A DNA stretch of 64,000 bases from Cylicocyclus nassatus (taxonomy: Eukaryota > Nematoda > Chromadorea > Rhabditida > Strongylidae): assembly GCA_958299035.1 (NCBI GenBank), contig CATQJL010000316.1, forward strand, positions 18,701,676-18,765,675. Direction: 5' to 3'. A program made the position numbers and the translations under genes. Each line of letters starts with the position of its first letter. Within the stretch, counting starts at the first letter, position 1. This document shows positions 51,401-61,982 of this stretch, in pieces. The notes under the pieces are model-generated. The model saw only the letters and a list, made by a program, of their open reading frames with translations, did not search any database and was not told the DNA's origin.

Positions 51401-54400
51401 AAAATGTGACATTATCAGTGATAAATGATAAAATGCTTATATCGGTGATAAGGGTAAATAAAAACTGCCCAATTTTTCGCGATAGTTTTCGATAATGAGA
51501 ACTTCGTATCAGAACCTCCTATTCGCGATTTACACTGTGTTAGATGTTCACAAAAGCCTTAACATAGAAAATAACAAGGTATCACCATATGTCTACCGTG
51601 TCACTGAGAACTACGGACATATTGTATACCAGAAGATTCGTCTCATCAAGCTGAAGCCAGATCTTCACTTAGATTACAAATAAAGCTGTTTTAAAAGAAG
51701 TTATAGCTGAATCCCGCTTATCCCGCAAATCCCGCGAATCCCGCGAATCCCGACAATCCCGCAGTTTTGGACAAATTCCACCGCTGCAACTGTACTTGTA
51801 TGACGTTGTCATCTTTAGCTTTTCGCCATCAATGCTCACGGTAACAGAAGTTTGTTTTCCACGTCCATATACTCCTCTTCTTAGTATTGAGCTTCAACCC
51901 ATAGAACTCTAACCTGTCTTTCCACTTCTCTACCTCGTCTTGTAATTCCTTTCCGGTACTTGCTCGCAGGACCATATCATCTGCGTAGAGAAGTGTCCAA
52001 GGAGCTTCACGTCTGAGTGGTTCCATTACGGCGTTCATCACAGTGATGAAGAGCAAGGGAGAGAGAACTAACCCTTAGTGTACTCCAACTTTGATTTGGA
52101 ACTCTTTCGATTGCCCTGCAGCTGTTTGTACGTGACCTGAAGCGTTTTGGTAAATTAACTTTATCCACTGGGCGTACTCTTCTGGAACCATGTGCTTCCG
52201 TAAGGCCCACCATATGACTTCGTGAGGCACCTTATCGAAGGCTTTTTCCAGGTCCAGGAAGGCTGCATGCAGCTCCCTCTGGTTCTCTATATATTTCTCC
52301 ATCACTAGCCTAGCGGAGTGGATGGCATAAGTTGTACCTATTCCTTTCACGAATCTGCACTGATTCGGAGAAATTCTATGATATCTCGAAAACGCGTTTC
52401 GATTATTCTTTCGAAGATTTTTAGAGTGTGGCTTATCAGTCGGACTGGCCGTTAGGATGCGCAATCTGCGACGTCCCTTTGTTCTTCCATATCGAATCGT
52501 TGTGCTGGTATACCAATCACGAAGCGGACTCTTGCTCCTTATGATCTGATTAAGGAGACCTGATAGCCAGGAAGCCCCGGACTGTCCACACACTTTCCAG
52601 ACGCTTGGTATGTCATCTGGGCCAGTCGCTTTGCCATTCTTAGTTTTCGATATAGCTAGTCATCCCTACTCTTCCGTAACTGGTGGTGATCCAATTACGG
52701 GGTTAGCTCTTGGGATGGAGTTAACGCTGCGGCCTGTGGTGGCCATCTCTCCGAAGTAGGTTCTCCATCTTTCAGTGATTTTTTCCGGTGTTCTTGGTGT
52801 CCTACCAAGTTCGTCTCTGATATGAAAGAATTGCTCCGTATCCTTAATGGACTCTGCCCTTCTTCTGGCTATTCGGTATATATCTCGTTGTCCCTCGCGA
52901 GACTCCAGTTTCTCGTAGAGCTGTTTCATGTAGACCTATTTTGCCTTCTCTACCGAGACTTTCGCAGCGGACATGGCTTGTTGGTATGTCTGACAATCGG
53001 CCTCCGATTTTGTCTGATGCCATCGCCTGTATGCGTCCCTCTTGTCCTTTACTACCATTTGTACTTCATCGTCCCACCACCACGTTTCTCGATTGGTTCT
53101 TTTTTCTCCTGACTTTGTACTACCAGGACCATAAGTGGTAGTTGATGGGTCCGCCCTTTCAAGTTTACCCAGGTTGCTCTAGGTTCTCTTGCAGGCTTGG
53201 GAGAGCTGTTAGCTTAATTTGCCGCCGTTCGGTTTGCAACTTTCACCATTTAATGTGTGACCTGGTCTCTGTATATCTTTATATGCCTGTCGATTGAGAT
53301 TCTGAGCTCGAGAAGCAGTGGTCTGTGTTGAGGCATGCAATTCTCACCGGGGATGACTTTCTTTACGTTTTTAAGGTCACGCTGTCAGATAGCCCAGAAG
53401 TCTATCTGTGCTCGTCGGTCGCCACTCGCCACTCGCATATGTTATGAGTTGATCATCCTTTTTGATGTAGTATGTGTTCGCCAAGACCAGATCATGAGCT
53501 GAGGCGAATTCCAGAATGCGCTCACCTTCTTCATTGCATGTTCCGTATCTGTGGTCTCCGTGACAATTCCCGGCTTCTCCTCGCCTTTTTCCCACATGTC
53601 CGTTAAAGTCCGCTCCTAGCAGGAGTGTCTCATCCAGTGAGATTGAGTTGATGTGGTTATCGAGCTCCTGCCAGAACGCGTCTTTTCATCATCCTTATAC
53701 CCGACCTGTGGTGCGTAGGCGGTGATGACTCGTAGGACTTGTTTCAGTATCTACTTTTACGCTCATCAGGCCATCGCTTACGCGTTCAACGCCAGCTATG
53801 CTACTCCTCAGAGTTTCCGAGACAGTTGTACCAATTCTATTTCTGTTGCTGCTGAAACCATTGTAGAGAAGCTTATATCCATCTCTGATATATCGCAATT
53901 TTGCCCCGATCTACTTCGTCTCCTGAATGCAGACTTCTCGCCGTCTTTTCAGAGGATCTCTCAATTCTCGAGAACGAGAGATAAGGGTATCCACATTGAT
54001 GGTAGCTAGACGGAGAGTCTGCGATGTTTTGAATCGTTGCCTCTGTGAACTAGCCGCTTTGGCAGTCCCCGTTCACCTTGCTGAAGACGGTAACTTTCGC
54101 CCAATTCGTTTGCATTCGTCGGACTCGAATGCGCGTCGCTTCCGCAAGACGCTCTAGCCTTTACTCGAGTTACTATTTGAGACATGTCCGCATTTTTGAT
54201 GCGACGGGTTGTTTCTCAGCCGGCTTGTAGCATGCCCTTCCTTGAAAGGGCATGCCTGATGCTGGAATTGTGAGCAGACTTTTGCCGCAGAAATTAGGCT
54301 CAGGGTGGAGTCAAACTTGTGATCTTTAGCACTGTAATTTTACGTAGAGCACTAATCATTAGATTAACACTGCTCCTATACTGTCAGTTCTGAATCACTT

Positions 54401-54615
54401 AAATATGAGTCGCTAAGCTTGGCAAATGAAAGCGAAAAATTTTTTGATTACGATACGTTTTCAGAAGTTTGTATGCAAGTTACGGGCCTGCGAAGCCATG
54501 GATATTAGAGATACTACAGTTCTACACCCTATTTGTTGCGTGGATCGTATTCTACAAAAGAATGACTCCTATGCAGACAAAGACTAAAGCAGTGGAAGGA
54601 TCATCCAAGCAATAG
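36436..54615 (+). CDS. MFS transporter of the MFSD8/CLN7 type, 12 confident exons
   Basis: Exons: 36436-36560, 37047-37157, 37233-37368, 40174-40287, 40352-40530, 40582-40676, 44111-44251, 44321-44430, 44468-44535, 44920-45021, 45114-45181, 54465-54615 (TAG). Phases agree at every join and 465 codons are open; the 5' start exon is missing. A twelve-helix major facilitator, by homology a lysosomal membrane protein. Landmarks in order: TM1 in SIYLTSFCAFLQALQFTIL; VTEQKYGFVNALYNLG then GYWSNR (the MFS loop 2-3 region); RAYALSASTIEDRSKAF; TYPWPFLPD; DKYAWCTDLSAISPW; YSQVMGPRRQ then GTSQGLFTTAGSLGKLVAPL; TM12 in the last exon after YGPAKPW. The 51-nt intron 40531-40581 uses a GC donor. Introns are full of MITEs; the last, 9.3 kb, holds an RTE element and a 5-kb palindrome. 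MFSD8 identity is from remembered motif order. Confidence 0.92.
36614..36893. repeat. GC-rich palindromic repeat
   Basis: Repeated CGCCGCGTCCTGCGGCG hairpins (36645-36660 region, 36790-36830, and 36847-36880 with TCATGCTACGCCGCG...CGCGGCGTAGTATGA-like arms) bounded by GGGTTCTCTCATC and GAAGAAACCCTAAC. It lies in an intron of the MFSD8-like gene, between the exons at 36436 and 37047. Confidence 0.6.
37651..38113. mobile_element. PIF/Harbinger-type palindromic MITE
   Basis: CAAGGGAAGGATACCA and its complement, with TAA duplicated (37648-37650, 38114-38116). 463 bp, non-coding, in an intron of the MFSD8-like gene. Confidence 0.92.
38515..39336. mobile_element. PIF/Harbinger-type MITE with a nested palindrome
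   Basis: Left end CGAGGGAAG, right end GTCCCTTG, TAA on both sides (38512-38514, 39337-39339). The interior is split by the element at 38651-39202. Confidence 0.82.
38651..39202. mobile_element. Nested palindromic element with tRNA-like promoter boxes, 552 bp
   Basis: Ends TTTTGGGGGCGCCCTTGAG and CTCAAGGAGCGCCCCTAAAA, flanked by TA (38649-38650, 39203-39204). Arms of about 200 bp. Each arm holds a Pol III B-box: a perfect GGTTCGAATCC on the minus strand (39096-39106) and a decayed GGTTTGAATCT on the plus strand (38747-38757). An A-box-like TAATGTAGTGG lies upstream of the first (39148-39138, minus). Confidence 0.8.
39622..39838. mobile_element. 217-bp palindromic MITE, TA-flanked
   Basis: Ends CCCTAATTTCACGCGTACAA and its complement, with TA at both sides (39620-39621, 39839-39840). 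GC-rich arms share GGTCCTAGCTTTCATCGA. Lies in an intron of the MFSD8-like gene. Confidence 0.85.
40677..44110. other. Long intron of the MFSD8-like gene
   Basis: No exon in phase was found. It holds a (TC)n run near 42750 and a roughly 75-bp tandem duplication at about 43610-43765 (units with CGCAGGATAAAATCGC and GTGATCATATTATT). Confidence 0.55.
45303..45317. repeat. Poly-C tract of 15
   Basis: Uninterrupted C15 in the last intron of the MFSD8-like gene. Eight or more other G/C runs of 9-15 lie at 54.8-63.4 kb. Confidence 0.95.
45318..46186. other. Last-intron sequence, no gene seen
   Basis: Part of the 9.3-kb intron upstream of the RTE 3' end. A phase-compatible ORF at 45467-45554 was considered and rejected as an exon. 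Confidence 0.5.
46187..46766 (-). pseudogene. RTE-type retrotransposon, C-terminal part of the ORF
   Basis: Minus-strand readings in several frames: YLGNNISAAGGLQKEVQSRM, LTGVLCDKRMPVHL, WSLGVTLKDYICNDTIRAQ, VAPIAQKM and, near the 3' end, KRPRGRSK followed by WAGSMRDKKR. These are the post-RT C-terminal blocks of RTE-like elements. Frames are broken by indels and a stop. The 3' end is A-rich (AGATAAAAAAAG). The upstream part lies beyond the palindrome at 46767-51792. Confidence 0.82.
46805..46893 (+). repeat. 9-bp minisatellite in the palindrome arm
   Basis: Tandem CGGGATTCG units. The mirror copy at about 51713-51766 has fewer units, which accounts for most of the roughly 50-bp difference between arm lengths. 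Confidence 0.85.
49223..49388. other. Unpaired centre of the large palindrome
   Basis: About 166 bp with no counterpart in the arms. It contains TTCAATCGAGCAGCTGAAGA and GGGATCCTTTAGGCG; no function recognised. Confidence 0.6.
51793..52620 (-). pseudogene. RTE-type retrotransposon, reverse transcriptase domain
   Basis: Minus-strand reading with ISPNQCRFVKGIGTTYAI, AAFLDLEKAFDKVPHEVIWW (RT motif A region, D in FLDLEKAFD), FQIKVGVH, an in-frame stop, then SPLLFITVMNAV and the catalytic LLYADDMVL, followed by KLNTKK and SYKY. Substitutions and the stop show it is dead. RT copies element RNA by target-primed synthesis. Confidence 0.9.
52630..53120 (-). pseudogene. RTE-type retrotransposon, linker between endonuclease and RT
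   Basis: Readings such as YEKLESREGQRDIYRIARRR and ERWRTYFGEM (52666-52929) match the helical linker of RTE-like polyproteins; further decayed sequence extends upstream to WWWDDEVQMV near 53060-53090. Confidence 0.8.
53377..54262 (-). pseudogene. RTE-type retrotransposon, AP-like endonuclease and 5' end
   Basis: Minus-strand blocks of an apurinic-like endonuclease: RLATINVDTL, VCIQETK, GYKLLYNGFSSNRN, VERVSDGLMSVKVDTET and, lower down, CNEEGERILEFASAHDLVLA then LITYASGEWRPTSTDR. Frames shift several times. A GCATGCCCTT hairpin (54229-54262) marks the probable 5' UTR. Without the palindrome the element is about 3.0 kb, near the usual RTE size. It is antisense to the host gene. Confidence 0.85.
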
Positions 54616-54725
54616 GATTATATCATCATAGAATATTTACGATAAACTGTTGAGCTGCAAATCGTTGTTACTTTTATGAACTTATGTTGCATATTGTCAC
54701 TTGCTGAACTGCTTGGTACTCTCTA

Positions 54726-54731
54726 ATTAAA
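54726..54731 (+). terminator. Candidate poly(A) signal ATTAAA of the MFSD8-like gene
   Basis: ATTAAA 111 bases after the TAG at 54613-54615; a common variant signal. No AATAAA is closer. Confidence 0.5.
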
Positions 54732-54942
54732 GCTATGCGTCCTCTTTAAGCCTTATAAGGCATGATAGATAGTCAAATTGAATGTCCACGTGAAACAGTT
54801 GCAGCAGGGTCAGGGGGGGGGGGGGGGTTCAAGACCCTTCAAGGTGGGAAGTCACTTGCACATTCTTATAATCCATATAAGTATAAGACAACATACGACA
54901 TATAAGTAACTTTCAAAAATTTCGCGACCCATTCTCGGGGGG

Positions 54943-55304
54943 GGGGGGGATTGAACTTGCTGGCCGCAAGTATGACTGAAGATTCCAAGGACACTTTCAG
55001 AAGCTCCACTAGGCATGTATATGTGACAAGAATGTTAAATGTACCAATCGGCCTAGAAATTCTGCTTTCGAAGCATCACTGAAGTCTCACTCTCCACAAA
55101 AGCGCTCATCTCTATCAGCGATGACCATCGATAATTTTTAAAACTTTTTTGTTATGCCTTTCAAGGGCACATACAATTTACCTGTACTTTGGAGATGCTC
55201 TGCTACAAATATGCAAAATCTGGTTATATTTCATAGCCTGTGAATTTTTTTAAAATCTTTTATGTGGCAACAAATAATGAAAAAGGGGATCGTATCTGGG
55301 TCGC
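54943..55304 (+). repeat. Inverted duplication, left copy
   Basis: From TGAACTTGCTGGCCGCAAGT to GATCGTATCTGGGTCGC. The reverse complement occurs at about 56990-57350 with roughly 90 percent match by eye. Both are edged by poly-G/C tracts. Confidence 0.8.
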
Positions 55305-55979
55305 CCCCCCGTCCCCCTCGGACCGCCACTGCCGTATTCCTACAGCAAGAATGACAAAGAGGTCTCATTATGCAGAATGAATATCATTCCTCATCACATA
55401 ACAAACAACTCTCATGCATCACAATTGAACAAAGTTCCAAGCAGGGTCAAGCGTGTCGATGCGATCCTCATTTACCCGTACGACCCCCCCCCCCTCTCCA
55501 CCTCCTTCCCTCCCCCCCCCCCCTCCTCCTCCGCTTACTCTTGCGGTAACATGCATAAACGAATGTCAATCTCAAAAAATGCCTGCCAATGGACCTCAAT
55601 CAAAATTGTAGGTCAGAGAAGAACCACCTACAAATTGGGAGATAATGCAAGTAATTCTTCACCACTCAAAAAACAAATAATTCTGCGTAGATTGGGTAAG
55701 TAGTAATTTTACTAATTGGCTATGCTAATTGTGGGATAATATGAATGGAAAGGACATCATCTGACGAAGCAGAACGTCAATTTCGGTTTGAATGGTATTC
55801 AAGCTGTACTCTACCTATAGAAAATGAAATAAAATAACAATCAAGAAAAATTCAGCATTACGGAACGGTTCACGTTAGTCATTATAATTGACTATTTTAT
55901 AATAACTCCTTTTCTAGTGAAGGGTAATAAACTTTTCTGCTGTTTGTGAATGTTTGGCATGATTCTTTCAAGGTCCTTA
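55305..55979. other. Spacer inside the inverted duplication
   Basis: C11 and C12 tracts at about 55484-55523; no gene recognised. Confidence 0.4.
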
Positions 55980-56437
55980 CAAGGGAGGTGTTTTCGGTCG
56001 AAGTGGCCTTTTCACGTGAAATTGATACGACTATAAAGAGCATCAAACGCTGATTCCAAATCTGTCTTCATTATCTGCCGAGCGCCTCTAGACGTCGAGT
56101 TATGAGCGTTTTTTGAGTTGAGAAATTAAATGCATAATTAGGACAATAGATTTGCTCAAATGGTTCAATGTTGATTATCAAAGCACTTTATTTGAACAAT
56201 ACCGTCTATCTAAAGCATTCATACTTAAGACTGCTCTATTTGAGCGCTAAGAAGACCGCAAAATTTTATTTTACTTAGATTATGCGTTCATTTTTCGCAT
56301 CAAGAAAATATTCATAACTCGACGTTTAGAGGCGCTCGGCAGATAACGAAGACAGATTTGGAATCAGCGTTTGATGCTCTTTATAGCCATATCAAATTTA
56401 TGTGAAAAAGCCACTTCGACCGAAAACACCTCCCTTG
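55980..56437. mobile_element. PIF/Harbinger-type palindromic MITE
   Basis: CAAGGGAGGTGTTTTCGGTC and its complement, TTA duplicated (55977-55979, 56438-56440). 458 bp, non-coding. Confidence 0.92.
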
Positions 56438-56989
56438 TTAGTACCGAAAGATGTAGACTATGGTTCTGGAAAATAGAACGTTTCAGACCTCAACGAAGTC
56501 CCGTGTTCTATCCCCCTACGCGGCAAAATTTTTGCAGGGAGAAAGACGATATCTTTACGTAAAAATTGTTTTCGACTAAAAAGCTTGCTTTCTATCTATT
56601 GCACAGATTCCCCTGCGAAAAAAATCGTTATAGCGCCTTCCAGAACGATGTCAAAAACGTGCATGAGCTTGGTATTCTGAAAATTCGTAACTAAGGTGAG
56701 GGAAAGACTGAGAGGCTGTAATGAATAGGATGTGTAGTATTCTGCCCATACTATCAGGAAAAAGTTCAGCCACTGACAAGCAGTGAGCTCGAAAAAATCT
56801 CGATGCGACTCTCGCAAGTTTAGATGCTATCTCGAAAGCAAAAACTAGGATTTTTAAGATTCAAATTTTGTAACTCACCGGAGAAGCTATGAAACAGCCT
56901 AAAATTTTTATGATAGAAAGTAGGAGGATGGCCTCGTAATACAGCAGAATTGCAGCGAGCAGGCCTCCATAGCGGCTAAAAAATTTAGA

Positions 56990-57350
56990 TGCGACCCAGA
57001 TACGACCCCTTATTTCACTTTTTGTTGCCACATATAAGATTTTAAAAAAATCCACAGGTTATGAAATATAACCAGATTTTGCATATTTGTAGCAGAGCAT
57101 CTCCAAAGTACAGGTGAATTGTATGGGCCCTTGAAAGGCATAACAAAAAAGTTTTAAAAATTATCGATGGTCATCGCTGGTAGAGATGAGCGCTTTTGTC
57201 GAGAGTGTGAGACTTCAGTGATGCTTCGAAAGCAGGCCGATTGGTACATTTAACATTCTTGTCACATATACATGCCTAGTGGAGGTTCTGAAAGTGTCTT
57301 TGGAATCTTCGGCCATACTTGTGGCCAGCAAGTTCAATTCCCGTCTGCGA
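56990..57350 (-). repeat. Inverted duplication, right copy
   Basis: Reverse complement of 54943-55304, separated from it by about 1.7 kb that includes a Harbinger MITE. Probably the two ends of a larger foldback element whose limits I cannot fix. Confidence 0.8.
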
Positions 57351-59348
57351 CACCTTTTTTGCAGGGAGAATAATGCGGTTTTTTAAAGAGTAGAGAATGT
57401 TTGCGAGTGAGAAGCTTATTTCCTACATTCCACACTTTTTTAATTCGGACCGCCCTCTCTTACCCCCCCCCCCCCACCGCCACTGCCCCCTTTACGACCC
57501 CCCGTTGCGACAGTCGCATCACACGCTTGACCCTGGGCCCAAATTTCCGAATATTAGGCTACCAGGTGAAACAGTCATTTTTAATATGGTTAACATTCTT
57601 AAAGATAAGTAGCTATATTATGATGCACTTCATACATAGCAGCATAGCACTACTCCTTGTTTCACAGCAGAATTTTGTTAGAAAATCAGTGGGGTGTGTG
57701 GCACATCCAAAAAAGGCGCGTCTGCCACAGCTTGATGCATGGCGTCATCCACGCACTCCGAAAATTTTTTGAGATGCATTTCAGAGAATTTTTGCGGGTC
57801 TATGACTACAAAAAATTGAGAATAAAGGGCGTGGCGGCAACGGGCAACCTTCCTCGGTCCCACTTGGTCTGACTGGTGGTCCTGTGCCACGCCTCTTCCC
57901 CGACCCTGTTTAGAACTTGACATCAGCGTCCAAAGACATGGAGATTGCACGTGGAAACTGTTCGGCGGGGGGGGGAGGGGAAGGCTGACTAAGGCACTGC
58001 CTACCCGGAAGCGCAAAAGGTGCACTTGCACCTAACTTTCATGTTTCAAAGATCTTGCTGTGATCGGATGATCAATTGCATCGGCTTGCAGTTTTTCTCT
58101 AGGAACAGGGCGCAGCACAAATGTAAAGTTGAGCAACACTTTGTTGTTTTTTTGACAAATGGCATAGGGGATGGCGAACATCTTAGAATTGCATACACTT
58201 GTCGTTCCAACATGCTCACTTGCTTCGCCATCAAATTAATTCATGACTCCATGTCAAACGCGTCCTTTATCACAAGCGGCGCAATTTTGAATGATGCTAA
58301 ATCAAACAAATGGCTTGTTTGCAGCACACAGCTAATCATATAATACCAAATTTGGACTAAATGTACATAATATTACTCATATATATTATGTAAGAATACT
58401 TGATCTTTTCTACATCATCACCGACTAATTGGATTGGTTTGGAGCATAAATATCGAAGAAGTTACGTAAATCTGGACCTTTCTAGCTTTAGCTATCAAGG
58501 CTTTCAAAATCTATAAAAGCAAAATCGAGCCGAATCTCTGCCCCTTCCCTATTTTTGGGCCAGAAATAGGTCCAAAATGGTAGTTTTAAGAAATGTAGCG
58601 CTCCTCAAGAGCTGACAGAAAGATCAGAGATACTATGTGAGGCAAGACTTAGAGTAATATCGCCGTCTTACTTAAGTACAATCTAATGCTGCAAGAAGAG
58701 GCGCAGAGAGAAGGTCGTTGCTAGAATTCTTTTGACACTGAGAATCAAATGTTTTTCTTTTAATTTTTTCTATTGAAAAAAATTTTGTGGACACTGATGT
58801 TTATCTTCTCATTGAAACAATAGTGAAACAAAATACATCAAAGGAATTACGGATAACTTGTGCAAGGTCTCGGCCAGCCTGGGAACCCACCACCCTCCTA
58901 TGATCCCGCATAAAATTTTGCAAGCCTATGCAACTCGTCCGCCAAATAGTGTCGACGAAATGTGCTTGGGCAATATGCGTACTGCACGCGATGCACTTAA
59001 CCTCACGACTGAATTTTTGCAAGTTGTCTATTCTAAAAAATTTGTTCTTGTTTTCTCCTCTTGTTGACTATATAAAGAATGTTTCACTTCGGAGTAGGCG
59101 AAGCATTTGAAGCGAAGCAGCACCTCCGTATCGCTGGAGGCTTTTGCATGCGAACAGCCTTGGCATTTCGCCAAGTAAAGAGTGAGGGGGATGAAGAGAC
59201 GCAGGCATGGGTTCTTGGCACGATGTGACATACTGTAGCTGCGGAACGACGCGACGTGTTGTGCGGCGAAATCCCGTAAATCCAATTACCGCATAAAGAT
59301 AGTTGGCTTCTGAATTGCTGATTGGTCAGTTTGAATCAAAGGGTATTA
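57351..59348. other. No recognised gene
   Basis: Short ORFs (up to 123 codons at 57401-57772) without family motifs; poly-C at 57463-57475 and poly-G at 57967-57975. Confidence 0.4.
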
Positions 59349-60615
59349 GGTCATTCGGAAAGTTTTTTCGTTTTCGCACCACCAAATTCAAACGAGAACA
59401 ACTTTTTCCAAATTCGCCTTTTTCCACCAAATAAACTTCGTAGTGTTCAGCATACTTCTGGCAACAGCCCTGTAGTGCTGCTCTGCTTTTCCCTTGCGAA
59501 ATAATCACAGAGGAATTAAGAAAGCCTACAAAGGCATTTTTGACTAGCTAATATTTATTGGGCCCTACCTTTTTTGAATAGGCACCGAGGAACTAGAAAA
59601 AGTGGTGATTGCTGAAGTAAGGTGTAAGGAGTTCGAAAAATGAACAGGAACGTCGGCACGCAGTTAATCCCTTGTGAGAGCCACCTCTTTCTTATGGTGT
59701 GGCGGATCATAGGCGAGGATGACACCTCTCATAGTCATATGTGCAAGTCTGGTCAGTTTTAGAATTTTGACAAACGCTTTTTAGACCGATATCGTATTAC
59801 TCTGCCCTGACAGTACAATCACATTTTAGCAAGTTTATAGCGTACACTACCAGCAGGATTACAACAATTTGAGTTCATAATCCTTGTAGAGTGACTGATT
59901 GTTTATGGCCGATCTTTCAATGCTCGTTCTGAATGGTCTATCACAACCTTGCTTCTAATGGTCGTACTTGCCCAGTTATATGCTATGAATATCAGTTCTG
60001 GCCAAAAAGGAATTGCTTCATCAAGTTGTAAGCGGCGGAAGCAGCGTCAACGCGCCGTTAATCCGCGAGTGCGACAGTTTGTGGGGTGTTTACTTACTGA
60101 AATTTTTTAGTATTGCAGATTTAGCGAAGGCGGCTTCCAATGGGGCTGTGTCACATTTCAACCTCTGCTGATAATTTTAAGCAGCTATATATGCGATTTG
60201 CATCGAAGGACCCTTTGATATAATCGCCTATATGGCAGGAACACCTTTCAGAACTTTACAAAACATTAGCTTTCACTTCTCTAGATCTGAATCTTCTGCA
60301 GCAATCTTGCAACAACTCCAAGAAAGACGCAGCCTTGGCAAATGCACTGCGCACAACGGCGGCTTCTTCAACTGCCTTACGTAGAAGTTTGAGCTTAGAG
60401 AATGCAATCACTCGAAAATCATGTTTTATCATGTCGAATTTGAAGCCCATAAAATCCCACACAAAGCGATTTTTGCAGTTTTGGTGGGATTTCCAGAAAC
60501 TAGAAGAATTCCTCTACAGAACCATATATGGCAATCCCTGTAAGCCCTCTAACATTCTCTTAAAATATGGCACTAACATCAAAGGCGCAAAAAGCGAAAA
60601 ACTTTCCGAATGACC
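59349..60615. mobile_element. Mariner-type element remnant, 1,267 bp
   Basis: Ends GGTCATTCGGAAAGTTTTTT and complementary AACTTTCCGAATGACC, TA on both sides (59347-59348, 60616-60617). The size of a full mariner, but no recognisable transposase reading remains. Confidence 0.8.
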
Positions 60616-61009
60616 TAATACTACTAGTATTTCGCTTGAGGAGTCATGAGTACGAGGAATGTGCGAATCCCACATCAGGATGCAGATGACTACCGTATGT
60701 ACTTTTGAAATTTCGTAATGCCAAACTCTGTTGTTTTGGTCTCCATGCACATTTTCGCATAGGGTAAAGGGGTCTTTCCTTTTGACTTTCTTACGCAGGC
60801 GAAGTTGGAAATGGTCAAATTCTTTCGAATTCCTCAAACTATTTCAAAGCTCATCTGTGGAAAGAAAAAACAGATGTGAAAATTTGTTGAGTTTGTTTCG
60901 CAGCAATGGTGGAATTCTGAACATCTACAAATAAAAAAAGCAAAAGTGCTTTCCCCTTCTTAATGGCTAAGGGAAATTTCTTGAATAATGGTCTCCCTTG
61001 CAAATATTA
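60616..61009. other. No recognised gene
   Basis: Spacer between two mariner-type elements. Confidence 0.4.
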
Positions 61010-61592
61010 GGTCGTTCCGAAAGTAATGTCGCTTTTTTCAAACGTATGCCACATTTCGTGGAACAAAGATGTGTAAGAGATTCTGGTAGCATTTGATGCA
61101 GCATTTCATTCTCATTCTGAGGGTTATGAAGTTGTTGCAATACAGTCAATGAGTTTTCAGAAAAGAGTCAGAATCTGCGGCTTCTCTAAATTTATATAAC
61201 AACCCTTGGTTGTTGTTCTGTGAGGTTTGACTTGACTAAATATGGAATTCGATGGCATTGAGAAATTGATTGTAAAAACTCTGAGAAGCAAGCTAAGGAA
61301 AAGAAAAAAGTTACTCTGCGTCCTATAGGGTTTGCTCTATCTACCTGTCACTTGTACCTCTTCGGAGAATAGGCACAAAAATTTAAAAAAACAGCCGAAC
61401 TTGACCATGGCAAAAAGCACGAGTCGCAGAGTTTGGTAATTTTTCGAGAACTCACTAAACATTATGCAGTGAAATCATAACCATTAGAAAGAGGATGAAA
61501 TGCTGCATCGAATGCTCCTAAGATCTTTTGAAAATCTTGATTCCACGAATAGTGGCGTTCAATCGAAAAAAGCGACATTACTTTCGGAACCC
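61010..61592. mobile_element. Mariner-type non-autonomous element, 583 bp
   Basis: Ends GGTCGTTCCGAAAGTAATGT and complementary ACATTACTTTCGGAACCC (one extra C), TA on both sides (61008-61009, 61593-61594). Non-coding. Confidence 0.82.
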
Positions 61593-61982
61593 TAATATCT
61601 ATCTAATATATAAAGAATCGTTAACTCATTTCAAAAATGTGCAAATAGCGGGAAACCGCATGGCGGTCCCGAAGCGAAGGCTCTTCCAAATAGCACCTTT
61701 AGATTACTGGTTCACTAGTATTCTTCATCTGAAAGATTCACTTATGAAATGCTTTAGTTTCCAGAAGTCTATAGGGGAAGGGAGAGAGGGAGAGGGGAGG
61801 GTGGAGGAGGCGTTTTTTTCGTCATCGAGGTTCCCGCTCGCATCACCTAGGCACTACAATGAGAATAGAAGATCCCAGAAATTTAATGAATATTTGAATC
61901 CACCAAACTGTTTACATTTTTATTTCTTTATTGAATCTATGTATATATCTTCTGATTACTCTTACTCGTGTCTACTCTAATG
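61593..61982. other. 3' flank of the beta-lactamase-related gene
   Basis: AATAAA on the minus strand (61932-61927) lies 51 bases past the stop and is the likely poly(A) signal. A 150-codon plus-strand ORF across this region has no motif and is discounted. Confidence 0.6.

Larger units (their letters stand above)
46767..51792. mobile_element. 5,026-bp near-perfect palindrome, TA-flanked
   Basis: Ends CAGTTGCAGCGGTGGAATTT and the exact complement, with TA on both sides (46765-46766 and 51793-51794). CAGT ends plus a TA duplication point to Tc1/mariner-type insertion. Left arm about 46767-49222, right arm about 49389-51792; they differ by scattered substitutions and one minisatellite length change. 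Matching ORFs of up to 121 codons occur in both arms, but none carries a transposase motif I recognise. It splits the RTE ORF exactly inside the SYKY|LGNNIS stretch. Confidence 0.92.

Noticed and set aside
61528..61980. 150-codon plus-strand ORF
   Set aside because: Covers a mariner-type repeat end and the 3' flank of the LACT gene; no domain and low-complexity Gly/Glu stretch.
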